Assembly (NCBI GenBank): GCA_026002855.1
Contig: BPGD01000001.1
Coordinates: forward strand, 744,001 to 808,000
DNA: 64,000 nucleotides
Reading direction: 5' to 3'
Source: Bryobacteraceae bacterium
GTDB taxonomy: Bacteria; Acidobacteriota; Terriglobia; Bryobacterales; Bryobacteraceae
This document shows positions 24,969 through 33,419 of the stretch, piece after piece. The translations under genes and the position numbers were made by a program. How positions within the stretch are numbered: position 1 is the stretch's first letter; every line of letters starts with the position of its first letter. The notes under the pieces were generated by a model. That model was not told the DNA's origin, searched no databases, and worked only from the letters and a program-made list of their open reading frames with translations.

Positions 24969-27900
24969 TCAGAAGTTGATCTTCGCGCCGAGTTGAATCT
25001 TGCGCGAATCGCTGACCAGCGAATCGCGGATGCGGCCGAAAGTGGTCAAACTGCGGGTGGCCGTGGGGAAGCCAAACACCGGATGGTTGAAGACGTTGGT
25101 CATGTCGGCGCGGAGCTCGAAGTTCCAGCGCTCGGTGATCATCGTGCGCTTCAGCACCGTCATATCCACGCCCCAGCCTCCGGGGCCGCGGAAGAAGTTG
25201 CGCCCCGTGTTGCCGATCCAGCCAGGCGCCGGATTGCTGAACTGCGCCCGCTGCTCGGCGGTGAAGTACCACTTCATCCCGTCGATGTCCTGCACCTTGC
25301 CCATCGTGGGCTTGCAGCCGTTGCAGTCGGCGAAGCTCTGCACGACGTTGTTGAACGTGTAGAAGCCGGAATAGACCGACATCGGCCTTCCGCTCTGGAA
25401 CGTGCCCATGCCGGCCACCTGCCAGCCACCGATCAGCCGCTGGGTCAGCCCGGAAGCCGCCGAACCGAACCGCTTCCCGCGGCCAAACGGCAGTTCCCAG
25501 ATCCAGTAGGTCTGCACAACGTGCTTGCGGTCGAAATCGCTGGGGGCGTAGTTCAGCCTGCGGTTGTAGATGTCGAACGGCGTGCCGCCGGCCGATTGCG
25601 CGTTGGCCGAGGCGACGACCGTGAAGGCAGGGTCGTAAGATCTCGTGTCGAGCGACTTGGCCAGCGTGTAGCTGATCTGATACTCCAGCCCGCCGCTCAT
25701 CCGCTTGAGAAATTGCACCTGGCCGGCGTGGTAAGTGGAGAAGTCGTTCGAGTCGATCACGTTCAGCCCATTGGCGAACTGCGGGAACGAGAGGAAGAAG
25801 AATGGGCTGAGCCCGGCCGCCTCGGCCTGCCCGCGGCCGCCGACGACGCGGCGGCTCAGGTCCTGGGCGATGAAGGCCCAGTTATTGTTGCTCAGGTCCA
25901 CGGAATAAATGCGGCGCAGCGCCTGCGAGCCGGTCTCGGTGGAGCGCTTGCGCGAGTCCACCGCCATGAGCTGGTTGATAAGCTGGCTCTCGCCCCCGGA
26001 ACTGACCGTGGCGAGTGCATTGTAAAAGCCGTTGTTGCGCCACTCAACCTGGTTCGCGTTGTAGGCGCCGAAAAGGTTGTAGGCGCGGCGGCCGATATAG
26101 TTGGCCTCGATGACCGCATTGCGGAAAACCTCCCGCTGCACCGAGAAGCTCCACTGGTGCGTGGTCGGTGTCCTGAAGTTCGGGTCGACCACCGTGATCG
26201 TCCGGTTGGAGAACGGCGCCGGCTGGGCCAGCGACTCGGGCGAGACGGCCGGGGGCTTCAGTTCCGGCAATCCTGCCAGACGGCCGCCGCTCTGGCCATA
26301 GCTGGCGTCGTTGAGGCCGATGACGATGCCGGGCAGGTTCTGGAATACCTGCGAGCTCAGCACAAACGTGTTGATGCGGTCGTAGGCGATGCGGTAGTTG
26401 GAGCGGATGGATGTCTTCCCATTGCCGAACGGATCCCAGGCAAAGCCGATGGACGGCGCCCAGTTGTTAACGTCGTCGCTGTACAGATTGCCCGGCACCC
26501 ATTTCAGCGTGTTGGTCGGCGCCGCACCGGCCACGGCCACCTGGTCGGGCCGCCGGATCCGGCCGTCGGGATTGCGCGGCGACTGCTTGGCCTCGAGGCG
26601 CAGCCCGAGATCAACGGTCAGGTTGCGGTTCACCTTCCACGTGTCCTGGATATAGAAGTCGTATTCGTTGAATTTCGCCAGGAAATTGTAAAGCCCGGTG
26701 ACGTAGCTGTCTTTTGTCGACGGGAAGCCGCGGTTCGTGTTGCCGACGCGGCCCAGCATGAAGTTGATGTGCGTCTCCAGCGTGATGCGGTCGAACTGCT
26801 GGTTGATGTCGGCGGGCAGGCCGAAGGCGGCGGCATCGACGGCGTTCACGACGCGCGAAAAATCGGCCGACTGCGTGGCGTTGTAGCCGCCGATGGAGCC
26901 GCGAACGTCGCGGTGACGGCCCAGGCGGAAGTTGATGCCAAACTTCAGGTTGTGCGCGCCTCGCATCCAGGCGAAGTTGTCGACGAACTGCCACGTCTTC
27001 AGCTTGCGCGCGTTGCCGAAGCTGTAGACGATCGGGTTGGCCACGGGCGTCGCCAGGTTCACCTTGGTGAGGTCGGCGGTGGGAATGTTGAAGTCGAAGG
27101 CGAACTGGTTCAGGCCGAAGACGAATTCGTTGGTCATGGAAGGCGCGGGCATGGTGCGCCAGTTGAAGGCGAGGTTCTTCGGGTCGCGCTTGGTGTTGAC
27201 GATGCACGGCGCGCCGGGCCAGACGGGCGAGCCGCCGTTGACGCGGTCGCAGTTGGTGTCCTGGCGGCCGAAGCTGACGCGCGCGAAGAACGTGTTCTTG
27301 TTGTTGATGATATAGTCGCCGCGCAGCGTCACGTCATGCTGTTTTTCCATTTGCAGCGCGGTGAACGTGTAGGCGGCGGTGTTCAGTCCATCGCCCAGGG
27401 TAAAGTTGTTCGGCAGCGGCGCGGCCTGCGCAATCGCCTTGGTCCGCGCGTCCCAGCCCAGCCGCTGCGGGTCCATCGTGATCACGTTGTATGTGCCGAT
27501 GGACACGCCGGGAAGAACGTTGCCCTGCTCATCCACGGCGGCGCCGGCAACGCCGGCCGGCAGGTTGCGGCCCGCTTTGTTGTATCGCCAGATGCCTTCG
27601 CGGGCCTCTTTCGTGTAAACGGTCGAGTTGACCACGGCCGACTCGCGCGTGCGCAGAATCTGTAGGTTGCCGTAATAAAACAGCTTGTTCTTGATCACCG
27701 GTCCGCCGATGCCGATGCCGGGGATGTTCTGCTGGTACTGCCGCTTGCCCACGTTGTTGATGTTGTTCTCCCACTCGTTCGCGCTCAGGCGCGGCGTGCG
27801 ATAGAACCACCAGGCCGTCCCATGAATCTCGTTGGTGCCGCTCTTGGTGACCATCGCCACCTGGCCGCCCGAATTGCGGCCGTATTCGGCAGTGGCGTTT

Positions 27901-28571
27901 CCCGTGAGCACGCGGAACTCGCTCAGCACGTCCGGGTTCATGCGGATGGGCGCAAAATTTGAGCCGCCGGCGCTGGTCTCGTTAGCGTCGATGCCGTCAA
28001 TAGTGAAGTTCCAGGCGCGGTCCCGCGCCCCGTTGACGTGCACGCCGCCGCCCGTGTTGGCGCCGCTCACCACGCCGGGCTGGCGGACCACCAGATCCAG
28101 CGGGTTGCGCCCGCGCGTGCCGACGATCGGCAGGTCGCGGATCACCTGCTCGGTGAACAGGTTGCCGAAGTTGCCCGAAGTGGAAGTCTGGACGATCTCG
28201 GCCGAGCCGCTCACCTCCACGACTTCCGTCACCGTGCCCACTTCCAGCGTCACGTTGACGGTGGCCGGCTGTCCAATGGTGACCGGATTCCGGCGCGACG
28301 TAAACTTGCGGAACCCAGGCGCTTCCACCATGACCGTGTACGATCCACTGGGCACAGCCTCAAAGAAATAGGCGCCGTTTTCGGCTGTCTTTGTCTCAAA
28401 TGTGGCGTTGGTGCCTTCGTTGATGAGTTTCACCACGGCGCCGGGCACGCTGGCGCCGCTCGGATCCGACACGACGCCGATCACCCGGCTGGTGGTCCCC
28501 TGCCCCCACACGGCCGCCGCTCCCAGCGCGAGCAGACCCAGACACTGAACGAACCTGGAAAGCATTCGCAT
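24969..28571 (-). CDS. Oar-like TonB-dependent receptor (giant, copy 3)
   Basis: 1200 residues from the ATG at 28571; the ATG at 28565 is equally possible. The signal peptide is MRMLSRFVQCLGLLALGAAAVWG. The CarboxypepD_reg domain is SRVIGVVSDPSGASVPGAVVKLINEGTNATFETKTAENGAYFFEAVPSGSYTVMVEAPGFRKF. The plug has IRDLPIVGTRGRNPLDLVVRQPGVV, VHVNGARDRAWNFTIDGIDANETSAGGSNF and EYGRNSGGQVAMVTKSGTNEIHGTAWWFYRT. The barrel ends LGAKINF. The plug motif EYGRNSG...KSGTNE is nearly the same as in copy 1. Ligand unknown. No Shine-Dalgarno sequence is apparent. Confidence 0.93.
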   Translation of the reverse strand: MRMLSRFVQCLGLLALGAAAVWGQGTTSRVIGVVSDPSGASVPGAVVKLINEGTNATFETKTAENGAYFFEAVPSGSYTVMVEAPGFRKFTSRRNPVTIGQPATVNVTLEVGTVTEVVEVSGSAEIVQTSTSGNFGNLFTEQVIRDLPIVGTRGRNPLDLVVRQPGVVSGANTGGGVHVNGARDRAWNFTIDGIDANETSAGGSNFAPIRMNPDVLSEFRVLTGNATAEYGRNSGGQVAMVTKSGTNEIHGTAWWFYRTPRLSANEWENNINNVGKRQYQQNIPGIGIGGPVIKNKLFYYGNLQILRTRESAVVNSTVYTKEAREGIWRYNKAGRNLPAGVAGAAVDEQGNVLPGVSIGTYNVITMDPQRLGWDARTKAIAQAAPLPNNFTLGDGLNTAAYTFTALQMEKQHDVTLRGDYIINNKNTFFARVSFGRQDTNCDRVNGGSPVWPGAPCIVNTKRDPKNLAFNWRTMPAPSMTNEFVFGLNQFAFDFNIPTADLTKVNLATPVANPIVYSFGNARKLKTWQFVDNFAWMRGAHNLKFGINFRLGRHRDVRGSIGGYNATQSADFSRVVNAVDAAAFGLPADINQQFDRITLETHINFMLGRVGNTNRGFPSTKDSYVTGLYNFLAKFNEYDFYIQDTWKVNRNLTVDLGLRLEAKQSPRNPDGRIRRPDQVAVAGAAPTNTLKWVPGNLYSDDVNNWAPSIGFAWDPFGNGKTSIRSNYRIAYDRINTFVLSSQVFQNLPGIVIGLNDASYGQSGGRLAGLPELKPPAVSPESLAQPAPFSNRTITVVDPNFRTPTTHQWSFSVQREVFRNAVIEANYIGRRAYNLFGAYNANQVEWRNNGFYNALATVSSGGESQLINQLMAVDSRKRSTETGSQALRRIYSVDLSNNNWAFIAQDLSRRVVGGRGQAEAAGLSPFFFLSFPQFANGLNVIDSNDFSTYHAGQVQFLKRMSGGLEYQISYTLAKSLDTRSYDPAFTVVASANAQSAGGTPFDIYNRRLNYAPSDFDRKHVVQTYWIWELPFGRGKRFGSAASGLTQRLIGGWQVAGMGTFQSGRPMSVYSGFYTFNNVVQSFADCNGCKPTMGKVQDIDGMKWYFTAEQRAQFSNPAPGWIGNTGRNFFRGPGGWGVDMTVLKRTMITERWNFELRADMTNVFNHPVFGFPTATRSLTTFGRIRDSLVSDSRKIQLGAKINF

Positions 28572-28579
28572 GTTGAGGA

Positions 28580-28608
28580 ATGTTAACACAGAAGCCGCCA
28601 GCCGTGAA
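28580..28608 (-). promoter_or_regulatory. Possible promoter for giant receptor 3
   Basis: Minus-strand TTCACG (28608-28603), a 17-bp spacer and TAACAT (28585-28580) match four of six positions each. It would start the transcript within a few bases of the ATG at 28571, again giving almost no leader. Confidence 0.3.
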
Positions 28609-28641
28609 GCGTTTTCGCGAAATGTTTCGGAATTCCGGTCC

Positions 28642-29640
28642 CTATTCTTCTTTCAGCGAACGCTCCATCAGCTCCCGCAGGCTTTCCCGCGGGCTCTTGT
28701 GTCCGCGCAGCACGGCGTTCATTTCCCGCGTGATGGGCATCTCGACCTCAAACCGGCCAGCGAGTTCCACGGCAGCGTAGGTTGTGTGGACTCCCTCCGC
28801 CACCATGCGCATGGCGGCCAGGATCTCCTCGAGCCTCCGGCCCTGGCCCAGTTCAATGCCCACCCGGCGGTTGCGGCTGAGCTCGCCCGTGCAGGTCAGC
28901 ACCAGGTCGCCAAGCCCCGCCAGCCCGGCCAGCGTCCGCGCCTGGCCGCCGGCCGCCACGGCGAGCCGGCTGATCTCCGCCAGGCCGCGCGTGATCAGCG
29001 CCGCCAACGTGTTGGCCCCAAGTCCCAAACCAGTGCAGACGCCTGCCGCGATGGCAATCACGTTCTTGAGAGCCGCGCCCAGCTCCACGCCGATGGGATC
29101 GCCGTTGGTGTAGAGTCGAAACGTCGGACCTGCAAATGCCTGCTGCACGCTACGGGCCAGCTCGGCATCCTGCGAGGAGATCACCACCGCCGCCGGTTCG
29201 CCGCGCGCGACTTCGCGCGCGAAGGTCGGGCCGCTGAGAACGCCTACCCGCGGCGGGAAACGCTGCGAAACCACTTCCGCGATCACCTCGGACATCCGCC
29301 GGAGCGTGCGCTGTTCCAGCCCCTTGGTCGCGCTGACGAAAAGCATCCGCGGCTCCAGCCATGGCAGCATCTCCGTGTACAGGCGCCGCACATGGTCCGA
29401 CGGCATCACGCTCAGCACGATGTCGGCGCCCTCGACCGCGGCCCGCAGGTCTGCCCCCGGCCGTACCTGGGCCGGCAACTCGAACCCGGGCAGGAACAGG
29501 TCGTTCACGCGCGTTCGCGCCATCCGTTCGGCCAGGTCCGCTTCGTAGACCCACAGCCGCACCTCGTCGAACTTCGGCGCGAGCACAAGGGCAAGCGCCG
29601 TGCCCCAGCTCCCGCCGCCCACCACGGCGAGCCGCTTCAC
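28642..29640 (-). CDS. gpsA: NAD(P)-dependent glycerol-3-phosphate dehydrogenase
   Basis: 332 residues from a GTG start at 29640, placed by the start of the Rossmann motif KRLAVVGGGSWGTALA and by a 4-bp GTGA overlap with plsY. Further blocks are VLSVMPSDHVRRL, VSATKGLE, VGVLSGPTFAREVARGEP, ALKNVIAIAAGVCTGLGLGANTLAALITRGLAEI, GLAGLGDLVLTCTGELSRNRRVG and MVAEGVHTT. The enzyme makes sn-glycerol-3-phosphate from dihydroxyacetone phosphate for phospholipid synthesis. It is the last gene of thpR-plsY-gpsA, next to the acyltransferase that uses its product. Confidence 0.96.
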   Translation of the reverse strand: MKRLAVVGGGSWGTALALVLAPKFDEVRLWVYEADLAERMARTRVNDLFLPGFELPAQVRPGADLRAAVEGADIVLSVMPSDHVRRLYTEMLPWLEPRMLFVSATKGLEQRTLRRMSEVIAEVVSQRFPPRVGVLSGPTFAREVARGEPAAVVISSQDAELARSVQQAFAGPTFRLYTNGDPIGVELGAALKNVIAIAAGVCTGLGLGANTLAALITRGLAEISRLAVAAGGQARTLAGLAGLGDLVLTCTGELSRNRRVGIELGQGRRLEEILAAMRMVAEGVHTTYAAVELAGRFEVEMPITREMNAVLRGHKSPRESLRELMERSLKEE

Positions 29641-30245
29641 TTCTTCTTCCCTCCGAACGAGAGGGCGTTCTCCGTGCCCGCCATCAGTCGCTCGATGTTG
29701 GAGCGGTGCCGCCAGATGATGAACGCGCTGGAAAACACGATGGCCGCCAGCACCTGAAGAGGCGGATGGTACAGGAGCCAGACGGCGAAGGGGAACAGCC
29801 CGGCGCCTACCATCGAGCCGAGCGAAACGTACCGGGTATAGGCCACAGTGACCACGAACACCGCGGCCACGGCCGCCAGCGCCCACGGCGCCAGGTGCAG
29901 CGCCACGCCCACAAAACTCGCCACCGCTTTGCCGCCGTGAAAGCGCAGGTACACCGGAAAGGCGTGGCCGAGCACCACCGCGACGCCTGCCGCGGCCACC
30001 CACCCGGGCGACCCGCCCGCCACGCGTTCCATCAGCGCGCAGGCCGCCCAGCCCTTGGCGATGTCGAGCACGAGCGTCAGCACGCCCCAGGCCCGGCCGG
30101 TGGTGCGCAGCACGTTGGTCGCCCCGATATTGCCGCTGCCCATCGTGCGCACGTCGCGGCCGGTGCGCAGCTTCACGATCAGATACCCGAAAGGAATGCC
30201 GCCGATCAGATAAGCGGCGAAAATGGCGAGAAATTTCTCAATCAT
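29637..30245 (-). CDS. plsY: Glycerol-3-phosphate acyltransferase PlsY
   Basis: 202 residues, integral membrane with about five hydrophobic segments. The three PlsY signatures are present: GSGNIGATNVLR (~37-48), GHAFPVYLRFHGGKAVAS (~95-112) and HRSNIERLMAGTE near the C-terminus. PlsY transfers an acyl group from acyl-phosphate to glycerol-3-phosphate, the first committed step of phosphatidic acid synthesis. The C-terminal tail is basic (GGKKK). The gene overlaps both neighbours by 4 bp, so three genes are probably translated in a coupled way. Confidence 0.96.
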   Translation of the reverse strand: MIEKFLAIFAAYLIGGIPFGYLIVKLRTGRDVRTMGSGNIGATNVLRTTGRAWGVLTLVLDIAKGWAACALMERVAGGSPGWVAAAGVAVVLGHAFPVYLRFHGGKAVASFVGVALHLAPWALAAVAAVFVVTVAYTRYVSLGSMVGAGLFPFAVWLLYHPPLQVLAAIVFSSAFIIWRHRSNIERLMAGTENALSFGGKKK

Positions 30246-30793
30246 TTTTTCAGCGGAAAACTCGCTAATTTGGTGTAAATGCTGCCGCCGGGGCGCAATT
30301 TGCTCTCATAAAGATGGAATTCCGCGGCCGTAAAGCGGCCGAAATGGTCCGTGGCCAGCCCCTCGATCGCACGGCGCAGCGGCCCGAGGTCCACCGGCCG
30401 CCGGATGCGCGCCAGCGTCAGATGCGGGCTGTAGGGGCGGTTCTCGCGCTCAATGCCCAGTGCGGCGCAGGCGTCTTCGGTGGCACGGGCCAGCGCCGCC
30501 AGCGGCTCGCCGGCCCGGATCCCCGCCCAGAAGACGCGCGGCCGGTCCGCGTCCGGAAACCAGCCCAGCCCCTGGATATCCACTCGAAATTCGCCGGGCA
30601 CGGCCAGCCCGGCCAGTGCGTCCCGGAGAATTTCCAGGTCCTCTTCCGGCCATTCTCCGATGAATTTCGTCGTGATGTGCAAGTTGGCGGGCGGACTCCA
30701 CTGAAGGTCCGCCTTCGGCCGCAGCAGTTGCAGCAGCAGCTCGAGGTTGCGCCGCACTTCGTAGGGCAGGTCCAGGCCGACAAACAGGCGCAT
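30242..30793 (-). CDS. thpR: RNA 2',3'-cyclic phosphodiesterase (2'-5' RNA ligase family)
   Basis: 183 residues from the ATG at 30793; a GTG 18 bp upstream would add six non-conserved residues. The protein has both HxT motifs of the 2H phosphoesterases: NLHITTKFIG (H39, T41) and SPHLTLARI (H124, T126), plus the opening RLFVGLDLP. It hydrolyses 2',3'-cyclic phosphate on RNA ends and can join RNA 2'-5' in vitro. It overlaps plsY by 4 bp; the link between RNA repair and lipid synthesis is positional only. Confidence 0.93.
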   Translation of the reverse strand: MRLFVGLDLPYEVRRNLELLLQLLRPKADLQWSPPANLHITTKFIGEWPEEDLEILRDALAGLAVPGEFRVDIQGLGWFPDADRPRVFWAGIRAGEPLAALARATEDACAALGIERENRPYSPHLTLARIRRPVDLGPLRRAIEGLATDHFGRFTAAEFHLYESKLRPGGSIYTKLASFPLKK

Positions 30794-30802
30794 GGCGCGT
30801 GA

Positions 30803-30808
30803 TACTCT
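30803..30808 (+). promoter_or_regulatory. Candidate -10 element (TACTCT) for mpg
   Basis: TGATACTCTC lies 18 nt upstream of the ATG at 30827. It overlaps the region of a minus-strand TACGCT for thpR, so divergent promoters would be interleaved in the 33 bp between the two starts. Confidence 0.25.
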
Positions 30809-30813
30809 CACTT

Positions 30814-30819
30814 AGCGTA
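30814..30819 (-). promoter_or_regulatory. Candidate -10 element (TACGCT) for thpR-plsY-gpsA
   Basis: Minus-strand GTTACGCTAA ends 20 nt before the ATG at 30793. It fits the recurring TA(C/T)NCT form. Its -35 region would be inside the mpg gene. Confidence 0.3.
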
Positions 30820-30826
30820 ACGCGAG

Positions 30827-31324
30827 ATGAGCGGCCGAGTCCTGCCCCGCAGCTTTTACGCCCGCCCCACGGTGGAGGTGGCCCGCTCGCTGCTCGGCCA
30901 GCGGCTGGAGTATCAGGGCCGCGGCGGCCGGATCCTGGAAGTGGAAGCCTACCTGCCCGAAGGCGACGAGGCGGCCCACGCCTGGCGCGGCCGCACGGCG
31001 CGCACTGAGGTCCTTTTCGGCCCGCCCGGCCACGCCTATGTCTTCCTCGCCTACGGGATGTATCACTGCCTGAACGTCGTCGCCGAACCGCCCGGCATCC
31101 CGGGCTGTGTGCTGATCCGCGCCGTGGAAGGCGTCGGCCGGGGACCGGGCAGGCTCACCCGCGCCCTGGGCATCACGCTCGAACACAACGGCTGGGACCT
31201 GGTGAGCAGCCCGCTGCGAATCCTGCGCCAGCACCCGCCGGCACGCGAATCCATCACCGTCACGCCCCGCATCGGCATCCGCCGCTCGGCCCACCTGCCG
31301 CTGCGGTTCGTGCTCGAAACTTGA
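30827..31324 (+). CDS. mpg: DNA-3-methyladenine glycosylase (AAG/MPG family)
   Basis: 165 residues, a little shorter than the usual ~190-200. It has RSFYARPTVEVARSLLGQRL, ILEVEAYLPEGDEAAHAWRGRTART with the catalytic Glu (E40) in VEAY, LFGPPGHAYVFLAYGMYHCLNVV, GCVLIRAVE and GPGRLTRALGI. These are the main AAG blocks, so it should remove 3-methyladenine and related damaged bases from DNA. The C-terminus ends soon after PRIGIRRSAHLPLRF, as in other short members. It precedes aroC by 42 bp. Confidence 0.93.
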   Translation: MSGRVLPRSFYARPTVEVARSLLGQRLEYQGRGGRILEVEAYLPEGDEAAHAWRGRTARTEVLFGPPGHAYVFLAYGMYHCLNVVAEPPGIPGCVLIRAVEGVGRGPGRLTRALGITLEHNGWDLVSSPLRILRQHPPARESITVTPRIGIRRSAHLPLRFVLET

Positions 31325-31344
31325 TGATCCAGCCGCATTTCCAG

Positions 31345-31350
31345 TACGCT
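31345..31350 (+). promoter_or_regulatory. Candidate -10 element (TACGCT) for aroC
   Basis: CAGTACGCTGAA lies 16 nt upstream of the ATG at 31367, in the 42-bp gap after mpg. No -35 element is clear. Confidence 0.25.
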
Positions 31351-31366
31351 GAAAAGCAAGCCCCTT

Positions 31367-32539
31367 ATGTTCCGATTCGAAACCGCCGGCGAGAGCCACG
31401 GCGAGTGTCTCGTCGCCACGCTCACCGGCCTGCCTGCGGGCGTCCCCATCTCGGTCGCTGAGGTCAACCGCCAGCTCTGGCGCCGTCAGCAGGGCTATGG
31501 CCGCGGCGGGCGGATGAAGATCGAGACGGACACCGCCGAAATCGTCAGCGGAGTGCGCCATTCGCAGACCACCGGCGCGCCCATCGCGGTGATCATCCGC
31601 AACCGCGACTGGGCCAACTGGACCGAAGCCCTCCCGGTGGAGGCCGCACCGGACAGCGCCGGGAAACAGAAACCGCTCAAACGGCCCCGGCCCGGCCACG
31701 CCGACCTGGCCGGCGCCATCAAATACAACTTCCACGACGCCCGATACATCCTCGAGCGCGCCTCTGCGCGCGAGACCGCCGCCCGCGTCGCCCTAGGCGC
31801 ACTGGCCAGGCAGTATCTGCGGCAGTTCGGCATCGAGATCCTCAGCCATGTGATCCAGGTCGGGGCAGCCAGGCTCACGCGTCCGGTCGCCTGGGAGGAG
31901 CTCGTGGCGCTGGCGCAGAAAGAGGATGTCCTGCTGAACTGCGCCGACCCGGAAGCCGAAGCCCGCATGAAAGAGGTCGTCGACGAGGCCTACCGCACCG
32001 GCGATACCGTTGGCGGGGTCTTCGAGGTCCGCGCCCGCGGCGTGCCCGTCGGCCTGGGGTCCCACATCACCTGGGACTCGCGGCTTGACGGCCGGCTGGC
32101 GCAGGCGATCCTCTCCATCCAGGCGGTGAAGGGCGTCATGATCGGCGAAGCGGAGCTGGCCGCCGAAGAGTTCGGCTCGCGCGTCCAGGACACCATCCAC
32201 TATGACCGCGAGCAGCGCCGTTTCACCCGCGGCGCCAACCAGGCGGGCGGGCTGGAAGGCGGCATCACCAACGGCGAGGACATCGTCGTCCGCGGCTACC
32301 TCAAGCCGATTTCCACGCTGCGCCGTCCGCTCGAAAGCGTCGACCTCGACACTCGCGAGCCGGCCCTGGCCGCCTACGAGCGCAGCGACGTCTGCGTGGT
32401 GCCCGCCGCCGGCGTCATCGGCGAGGCGATGGTGGCGCTCGTGCTGGCCGGCGCCATGGTGGAGAAGTTCGGCGGCGATTCGCTCGCGGAGGCGCGTCGA
32501 AATTTCGACGGCTACATCCAACAGGTGAGGGAGTTCTGA
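31367..32539 (+). CDS. aroC: Chorismate synthase
   Basis: 390 residues, normal for the longer bacterial form. It opens with FRFETAGESHGECLVATLTGLPAGVPIS, then RRQQGYGRGGRMKIETD, PRPGHADLAGAIKY, ILERASARETAARVALGALA, SHITWDSRLDGRLAQAILSIQAVKGVMIG, NQAGGLEGGITNGEDIVVR and PISTL. These are the FMN- and EPSP-binding blocks. The enzyme removes phosphate from EPSP to make chorismate, the last step of the shikimate pathway. It is followed by def after 7 bp. Confidence 0.97.
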   Translation: MFRFETAGESHGECLVATLTGLPAGVPISVAEVNRQLWRRQQGYGRGGRMKIETDTAEIVSGVRHSQTTGAPIAVIIRNRDWANWTEALPVEAAPDSAGKQKPLKRPRPGHADLAGAIKYNFHDARYILERASARETAARVALGALARQYLRQFGIEILSHVIQVGAARLTRPVAWEELVALAQKEDVLLNCADPEAEARMKEVVDEAYRTGDTVGGVFEVRARGVPVGLGSHITWDSRLDGRLAQAILSIQAVKGVMIGEAELAAEEFGSRVQDTIHYDREQRRFTRGANQAGGLEGGITNGEDIVVRGYLKPISTLRRPLESVDLDTREPALAAYERSDVCVVPAAGVIGEAMVALVLAGAMVEKFGGDSLAEARRNFDGYIQQVREF

Positions 32540-32546
32540 GACAGGG

Positions 32547-33059
32547 ATGATTCTGCGCATCCGCAAGTATGGCGATCCGGTGTTGGAGACCCCGGCCGAA
32601 CCGGTGACCGAGTTCAATGGCGAGCTGCGCCAACTGGCCGACGACATGTTCGAGACGATGTACGCGAACAAGGGCATCGGCCTGGCTGCCCCGCAGGTGG
32701 GCGTCTTGCGCCGTCTGGCCGTGCTCGATCCCAGCGCCGGCGAGGATCCGGCGGCAAAGCTGGTGCTTGTCAACCCGGTGATCCTCGTCAAGGAGGGCGT
32801 CCAGATCGGCGAAGAGGGCTGCCTGTCGATCCCCGGCTTCCGCGAGGACGTCAAGCGGGCCTACCGCGTCCGGGTGCGCGCGCAGGACCTCGATGGCAAC
32901 CCGTTTGAGACCGAGGGTGAAGAGCTGCTGGCCCGGGCCATCCAGCACGAAATCGACCACCTGGACGGAATCCTCTTCCTCCAGCACCTGAGCCTGCTCA
33001 AGCGGGACCTGATCAAGCGCAAGATCCGCAAGCTGGTCAAGGCCGGCGAATGGGACTGA
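32547..33059 (+). CDS. def: Peptide deformylase
   Basis: 170 residues. All three motifs are present: GIGLAAPQVG (43-52), EEGCLSIPG (C92 is a metal ligand) and QHEIDHLDG (H134, E135, H138). It removes the formyl group from nascent N-terminal methionine. The C-terminal LIKRKIRKLVKAGEW extends as in many type 1 enzymes. The start is 7 bp after aroC, so they are likely one operon. It converges on the FliT-like gene. Confidence 0.97.
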   Translation: MILRIRKYGDPVLETPAEPVTEFNGELRQLADDMFETMYANKGIGLAAPQVGVLRRLAVLDPSAGEDPAAKLVLVNPVILVKEGVQIGEEGCLSIPGFREDVKRAYRVRVRAQDLDGNPFETEGEELLARAIQHEIDHLDGILFLQHLSLLKRDLIKRKIRKLVKAGEWD

Positions 33060-33065
33060 GCCGGT

Positions 33066-33419
33066 TCAGCCTCGCAGATTGAGCAGGCCTCCTTCCTCTG
33101 GCCCGCCGAGCCGGCGCAGTGATTCCGCGTACGCCAGTTCAGCATCCAGCGCCGCCAGATCCCGTTCCACCTGCCGCCGCATGGCCTGGGCCTGGCGCTG
33201 GCAGGTTTCGCCGATCTGGCGGATGCGTTCGAGGGCGGCACGGGCGGCCGGAGAAGAGTTCGCCGAGGGGAGCTCCGCCAGCAATTCCGTCAGAAGTTCT
33301 TCCCGGGCTTCGAGGGACTCGAGGTAGCGCGGGTCGCGCCGTTCGAGCTGGCGCGCCAGCTCCTCGCTGACGGCCGCGAGCCGGCACAGAATTTGTTCGA
33401 GTGAGCCGGCGCGCGTCAT
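33066..33419 (-). CDS. FliT-like small helical protein downstream of fliD
   Basis: 117 residues, almost entirely alpha-helical and charged: ILCRLAAVSEELARQLERRDPRYLESLEAREELLTELLAEL, then ARAALERIRQIGETCQRQAQAMRRQVERDLAALDAELAYAESLRRL. There is no signal peptide or membrane segment. Its start overlaps the fliD stop by 4 bp. In many bacteria the gene after fliD encodes a small helical export chaperone (FliT or FliS-like) that binds FliD. I assign it by position, size and helix pattern only, not by clear sequence identity. Confidence 0.6.
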   Translation of the reverse strand: MTRAGSLEQILCRLAAVSEELARQLERRDPRYLESLEAREELLTELLAELPSANSSPAARAALERIRQIGETCQRQAQAMRRQVERDLAALDAELAYAESLRRLGGPEEGGLLNLRG

